Positions 6,521-10,072 of a stretch of DNA of 10,072 nucleotides are shown one piece after another (within the stretch, counting starts at the first letter, position 1; the number at the start of each line of letters is the position of its first letter). This DNA is from Nitrospina sp. (GTDB taxonomy: Bacteria; Nitrospinota; Nitrospinia; Nitrospinales; Nitrospinaceae). The DNA lies in contig SMVT01000080.1 in NCBI GenBank assembly GCA_004357365.1, positions 1 through 10,072 of the forward strand. The letters run 5' to 3'. Made by a program: the position numbers and the translations under genes. Under the pieces are notes generated by a model. The model made no database searches. It was not told the DNA's origin and saw only the letters and a program-made list of their open reading frames with translations.

Positions 6521-6667
6521 TCAAAGCGTCCCATATGGCAGGATGAACAGCAGGGCGATTACATACATGCACCCGTGCGCCTGCCGGACCCGCATCTCGG
6601 TGCCCACCGTGCTCCCGTTCTCGCTGATTTTGAACCACCGGTCAAGCGCATTCTGGAAACTCGGCAT
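6521..6667 (-). pseudogene. Probable remnant of the 5' end of an AzgA/NCS2-type purine permease gene
   Basis: A 48-codon reading frame starts at ATG 6667, with AGGAGGT (6679-6685 on the plus strand) 11 nt upstream. Its first 25 residues, notably LDRWFKISENGSTVGTE, look like the N-terminus of hypoxanthine/guanine permeases of the AzgA-like family, where a 'ENGSTVRTE' segment is followed by an AGxTTFxTMAYI membrane helix. Here that helix is garbled. Residues 26-44 read RVRQAHGCMYVIALLFILP, with only MYVIAL resembling the family, and a stop follows. Deleting one base near codon 27 would restore an 'AG' after TEMR, which suggests frameshifts plus loss of the remaining several hundred codons. The match is from memory of the family. 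It could instead be a short expressed membrane peptide. It fills the 314-nt gap between the LRR genes and the nucleotidyltransferase gene. Confidence 0.5.
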
Positions 6668-6718
6668 GAGTGGCGGAGACCTCCTGGGGTTTTCAACAAA
6701 TGGAAACGGAACGGGGAC

Positions 6719-9355
6719 TTACGCTCCCAGAAAACGGTTCTGCACCAGTTGCACCTCTTCCTCCCGGGAGTGGATGAGGCCGTTGATGCGGGCATCGCGC
6801 AGGGTTTGAAACACCGTCTTGAACACCGGGCCCGGCTGGATGCCCATATGGATCAAATCGTTCCCGGTCAGCGCCAGTTGGGCCGATTCGTGGTACTCGG
6901 TCAGATACAGCAGGATATTTTTGTTGATCTTCTCGCTTCCGGAAGTCGCCATCAGCAACAGCACCGCTTCGGACGAAAGATCATCCAGCAGATTGTAAAT
7001 GTCGCTGGGTTGAAATTTGGATTTCCGCTTGAACGATTTGAGGCGCGATTTACAGTGGTCCAGGTCTGCGCGAATCCGCCGCCGCATTTTCGGCGACAGG
7101 CTGAGCCGCGTGGCGGCCCGCGAAACCTCACGTCCGTCCAGCGTAAACAGCATGGCCAGCAGGAACACGTACCCATTTTCGCACTCCTGCACGAGATGCA
7201 CGATCCGCGACAGGGAAAACACCTCCTGCACCCGTTCGATCCGATCAAAATCCACCTTGTGCCTGAGCACCCGCGGATGGATGGTCTGGAGCAGGTCCAG
7301 CTCTTTCATCCGCCGCAGGCAATTCAGCGGATGGGGTTCCTTTAAAATCAGAACCAGTTCGTTGTAGAGCCGCGCGCCGCTCAGCTTCTCGATGAATTTT
7401 TTCTTCACCGCGTGCTTGATGAACGCCTCGGTCTGGCGGCCAATGCGGAACCCCAGCCGTTGCTCGAAACGGACCGCCCGGAAGGCGCGGGAGGGGTCTT
7501 CGATAAAACTCAGGTTGTGGAGCACCCGCACCACCTTGTCCTTCAAATCCCGCTGGCCGTTGAAAAAGTCGAGCAGGGTGAAGGCATCCTTGCCGTTGAG
7601 CCTGAGCGCCAGGCTGTTGAAGGTGAAATCCCGGCGGAACAGGTCGGACTTGATGGAACTCACCTCCACCGTCGGCAGAGCCGCCGGATGCTTGTAGTAT
7701 TCCGTCCGCGCCGTCGCCACGTCCACCTTGAACCCGTCGGGCAGGCAGACCACGGCGGTTCCGAATTTCTGGTGGCTCACCACCTTGGCGTTCAGTTCTT
7801 TTCCCAAACCCCGGGAAAATTTGATGCCGTCGCCTTCGATCACGATGTCCATGTCGAGGTTGCCGATGCGGAGGAGCAGATCGCGCACGAATCCCCCCAC
7901 CACATAAGCCGACACGCCCATGCGATCCGCCGATTCGGCGATGGTGTTCAGGAGGGACATGATGTCCTTGGGGAGCCTTTCCACCATCAGGCTTTTGATC
8001 CGCTTGGCGTCACCCTGGCCGCGCTCCAGAAGCGGCGCGTAGGAACCGGCCGCATACGGCGTCAGGTCCCGATGCAGAATCCGCAACAGATCGCCCCGGC
8101 TCACGATGCCCACCAGATGGCCGTTGTTGGGGTTCACCACCGGCACCACCTTCTGCTTGTCCTCAATGATAGTCGGGATGACGGTTTTGAAATAAGCCTC
8201 CGGCGTGGTGACGGAAAACTCGTGGATCATCATCTCCCCGGCTTTTTCCCGGGCCAGCTTGTGGTGCAGGGCTTTCTCCACGATCTGGCGGGTGATGATA
8301 CCGACCGGTTTCTTGCCGGACATCACCGGAAGCGTGTTGAGGTTGAAGCGGGTCATCATTTTTTCCGTCTGTTCCAGAGTGTCGCCGGCGTTCACGGAAA
8401 TTACCGGATGGTGCATGACCTCCCGGATGCGCTGGAGCGGTTCCACCTTCTCGTTCAAAACGGCCATGAGTTTTTCCCGCGCCTGGACCAGGGTGAGGTC
8501 GCGGGTGCTGGCGGCCGCGGCGTTGGCATGCCCGCCGCCGCCGAATTCGCGCAATATATGGGCAACGTTGATTTCGTCCGTCCGGCCGCGGCCGATCAGG
8601 TACACCCGGGTGTCGAGACGGATCAGGGCAAACGCGGCGTTCAGGTTTTCCAGTCCCATCAGCCGGGACACCACCACCGCCAGGTCGCCGACGTAATAAT
8701 CCACAGTGGCCGTACACAACGCCACGTCCACGCCGTTAAAATTGTGGATTTCCAGGCTTTGGATCAACGCGTTCATCACCCCCAGTTGTTCCTGGTTCAA
8801 ACGCGGTTCGACAAACTCGGCGACGATGTTCAGGTCGGCGCCCATCGCCACCAGGCGGCCGACGGTTTGGAAATCCTCCGGGGTGGTGGCAATGGAAATC
8901 AGCGAATGGGTGTCCTGATAAACGCCCAACGCCATCAGGGTGCTCTCCTCGGGAGACAGCTCGATCCCGCGCTCGGCCAACTCCTCGCACAGAATGGTGG
9001 TGGAGGAACCGCGTTTTTTGATGACCGACCGATCGGCCTTCAGGGGATTCGCCACGTCGAGATGATGATCGTAAACATGGACCTCGACACCGTCTTTGTT
9101 CAGCAGGGTTTTAAAAAGGCCGATGCGCTCGGGGTCCTGGGTGTCGACCACGATCAGACGGGTGACCTGATCCAGGTCCACGTCCTTCACCCGGGAAAAC
9201 GAAAAGGTGGGGTTGGCCGCCCTCAGGTAGTTCTGGAGCGGCTTTTCCATCGACCCGGAAAACACCATACGGGCTTCCGGGTACAGTTTCTGCGCGGCCA
9301 CCATGGCGGCCATGCAATCAAAATCGGCGCTGAAATGTGTGGTGATCACCTGCAT
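6719..9355 (-). CDS. DHH phosphoesterase - CBS pair - tRNA nucleotidyltransferase/poly(A) polymerase fusion
   Basis: The product is 878 residues. Residues 1-300 form a DHH/DHHA1 phosphoesterase: HFSADFDCMAAM (7-18), VVDTQD (69-74), VYDHH (94-98), and GRGRTDEINVA..LREFGGGGHANAAAAS ending near 283. Two CBS domains (about 311-365 and 373-430) usually bind adenine nucleotides. The C-terminal half is a class II tRNA nucleotidyltransferase: VVGGFVRD (485-492), catalytic NLDMDIVIEG with D501 and D503, RRDFTFNSLAL (574-584) and EDPSRAFRAVRFEQRLGF (619-636). It completes the CCA tail of tRNA or adds A residues. In lineages that split the task between CC- and A-adding enzymes, proteins of this architecture occur, so A-adding is possible but not shown. 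No good ribosome binding site precedes the ATG at 9355. It lies 45 nt downstream of a DsbD-alpha-like gene on the same strand. Confidence 0.93.
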   Translation of the reverse strand: MQVITTHFSADFDCMAAMVAAQKLYPEARMVFSGSMEKPLQNYLRAANPTFSFSRVKDVDLDQVTRLIVVDTQDPERIGLFKTLLNKDGVEVHVYDHHLDVANPLKADRSVIKKRGSSTTILCEELAERGIELSPEESTLMALGVYQDTHSLISIATTPEDFQTVGRLVAMGADLNIVAEFVEPRLNQEQLGVMNALIQSLEIHNFNGVDVALCTATVDYYVGDLAVVVSRLMGLENLNAAFALIRLDTRVYLIGRGRTDEINVAHILREFGGGGHANAAAASTRDLTLVQAREKLMAVLNEKVEPLQRIREVMHHPVISVNAGDTLEQTEKMMTRFNLNTLPVMSGKKPVGIITRQIVEKALHHKLAREKAGEMMIHEFSVTTPEAYFKTVIPTIIEDKQKVVPVVNPNNGHLVGIVSRGDLLRILHRDLTPYAAGSYAPLLERGQGDAKRIKSLMVERLPKDIMSLLNTIAESADRMGVSAYVVGGFVRDLLLRIGNLDMDIVIEGDGIKFSRGLGKELNAKVVSHQKFGTAVVCLPDGFKVDVATARTEYYKHPAALPTVEVSSIKSDLFRRDFTFNSLALRLNGKDAFTLLDFFNGQRDLKDKVVRVLHNLSFIEDPSRAFRAVRFEQRLGFRIGRQTEAFIKHAVKKKFIEKLSGARLYNELVLILKEPHPLNCLRRMKELDLLQTIHPRVLRHKVDFDRIERVQEVFSLSRIVHLVQECENGYVFLLAMLFTLDGREVSRAATRLSLSPKMRRRIRADLDHCKSRLKSFKRKSKFQPSDIYNLLDDLSSEAVLLLMATSGSEKINKNILLYLTEYHESAQLALTGNDLIHMGIQPGPVFKTVFQTLRDARINGLIHSREEEVQLVQNRFLGA

Positions 9356-9400
9356 GACGGTACGATTAATAATGGATTGTTTGGGGTGGGGGCCCGCGGA

Positions 9401-10003
9401 TCAGCCGGATTCGCCCGCTTTCACTATAACACGGGTTTGAAACGGCATTTGCCTGGGCAGGGTGCAAATGCGGTTGTCGCAGATGCGGAAATGCAGGATT
9501 CCGGAAAGGGGGTACACCCCCGGCGGTAATCCCTCGGGAACCGAGAACAGGTGGGTGAATTCGACCCGGCCGGAATGGGTCTTCATGACTTTCTGCATGA
9601 TTTCGTCACGGACCAGATTGGGCGGGGATTCCTGCCAGCCGCCTTGTGGATGAAAGGCCGTTGCCTTCAGCTCGATCCGGGTGGCGATCGTCTCATCCTC
9701 CGATTGTTTTTCGAGAGAGTACAGATGCCACCCTTTTTCCAGAATCGCCACCACGTACAGCCGGAAGGTTTCTCCCGAATGCACCCGATCCTTGCCGGGC
9801 ATGGCTTCCAGTCGAAGCGCCAAACTCTGCTTTTTGGATTGCTCAAATTTCTCGAATGATTCAAAACCGTACCCCGGAGACCCGGCCCCGAGAACTGCGA
9901 ACACCACTAGAAATCCTGAAAGGAAGGTTTTAAGGGAAGGACGAAGCCGCCCAAACACCCTCTGCCGGGCCGTTTTTCTGAAACGGGAGTGGAACACGTT
10001 CAA
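9401..10003 (-). CDS. Stand-alone DsbD alpha-like (DsbD N-terminal domain) periplasmic protein
   Basis: The product is 200 residues. A basic N-terminus and hydrophobic stretch (about 24-46) form a signal peptide or anchor. The rest resembles the immunoglobulin-like alpha domain of the thiol:disulfide interchange protein DsbD: LYVVAILEKGWHLYSL (82-97), a central beta region, and HFRICDNRICTLPRQMPF with C175 and C180 (C-x4-C, the usual place of the redox-active pair). DsbD passes electrons from cytosolic thioredoxin to periplasmic partners. Here the membrane beta domain and thioredoxin-like gamma domain are absent from the polypeptide. A gene ending just upstream may supply a thioredoxin fold. 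The TTG at 10003 has AAGGAG only 4 nt upstream; a GTG two codons later (9997) has it at 10 nt and is a good alternative. Both keep the signal peptide. Confidence 0.8.
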   Translation of the reverse strand: MNVFHSRFRKTARQRVFGRLRPSLKTFLSGFLVVFAVLGAGSPGYGFESFEKFEQSKKQSLALRLEAMPGKDRVHSGETFRLYVVAILEKGWHLYSLEKQSEDETIATRIELKATAFHPQGGWQESPPNLVRDEIMQKVMKTHSGRVEFTHLFSVPEGLPPGVYPLSGILHFRICDNRICTLPRQMPFQTRVIVKAGESG

Positions 10004-10016
10004 CAGTCTCCTTGGA

Positions 10017-10072
10017 TTATTTCTGGAGGGGGTTCAGATATTTTTCGATGAGGTTGATGAATTTGGCGGGAG
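10017..10072 (-). CDS. 3' end of a gene, possibly thioredoxin-fold (partial, cut by right edge)
   Basis: Only the last 18 codons are in the window, in the frame reading PAKFINLIEKYLNPLQK before TAA at 10017. A final helix of the type 'P..F...I..YL' is common at the C-terminus of thioredoxin-like domains, including those linked to DsbD. The evidence is thin: the frame is open and the stop lies 13 nt before the start of the DsbD-alpha-like gene, which fits an operon. The other minus-strand frames either hit a stop within about 12 codons or give a proline-rich, unlikely sequence. The assignment to the thioredoxin fold is inference from context and 17 residues. Confidence 0.4.
   Translation of the reverse strand, partial: PAKFINLIEKYLNPLQK

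Noticed and set aside
6456..6638. 60-codon minus-strand frame, and other short frames, in the gap between the LRR genes and the nucleotidyltransferase gene
   Set aside because: They have no ribosome binding site or recognisable content. The frame starting at 6667 in the same gap has both.
9356..9400. TATTAA as a -10 box for the tRNA nucleotidyltransferase gene
   Set aside because: No -35 box is present at 16-18 nt (the region is a C-rich tract), and the gene is more simply read from the upstream operon.
7412..9529. 705-codon open frame on the plus strand
   Set aside because: It lies antisense to the tRNA nucleotidyltransferase fusion, whose motifs are intact. The translation is rich in H, Q, R and G without any domain, as expected for the reverse of GC-rich codons.

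Overview
The window is about 10 kb of fairly GC-rich bacterial DNA carrying ordinary chromosomal genes. It has eight complete genes, one gene cut by the right edge, one degraded gene remnant and a block of intergenic repeats. A tetraheme lipoprotein, a secreted DsbA-type protein, a DsbD-alpha-type protein and several signal peptides point to a Gram-negative bacterium with periplasmic c-type cytochromes. The gene content (LRR proteins, a 5'-nucleotidase/cytochrome c554 fusion, a DHH-CBS-CBS-tRNA nucleotidyltransferase fusion) fits Nitrospinota or a Deltaproteobacteria-like lineage. That placement is inference; no phylogenetic marker is present.

Layout. Positions 1-228 are non-coding and contain nested palindromes of the intergenic-repeat type. 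A PHP-domain phosphoesterase (229-1119, minus) is divergent from a rightward cluster: a phosphoesterase-fold tetraheme lipoprotein (TTG start, 1313-2653), a DsbA-like thiol oxidoreductase (2733-3395), a C-terminal processing protease (3398-4975) and an 80-residue hypothetical protein (5021-5263). The DsbA and protease genes are 2 nt apart.

The rest is on the minus strand and is read from right to left. The 3' end of a probable thioredoxin-fold gene (10017-10072) is followed by a stand-alone DsbD-alpha-like protein (9401-10003), then an 878-residue DHH-CBS-CBS-tRNA nucleotidyltransferase (6719-9355). A gap then holds what looks like a broken 5' end of an AzgA/NCS2-type purine permease gene (6521-6667) and a candidate extended -10 promoter. 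Last come two adjacent leucine-rich-repeat genes (5874-6404 and 5283-5870). The first LRR product lacks a signal peptide and the second has one. Both are built on an exact 27-residue repeat.

Functionally, both flanks deal with the cell envelope. Heme attachment needs reduced CXXCH cysteines, so the tetraheme protein, DsbA, the DsbD-alpha-like protein and the thioredoxin-like protein suit a periplasmic redox and protein quality-control theme, with the Ctp protease as a processing enzyme. The most noteworthy items are the metal-site divergence in the phosphoesterase-heme fusion, the LRR pair, and the permease remnant. I see no CRISPR array, rRNA, tRNA, phage gene or intact transposase.
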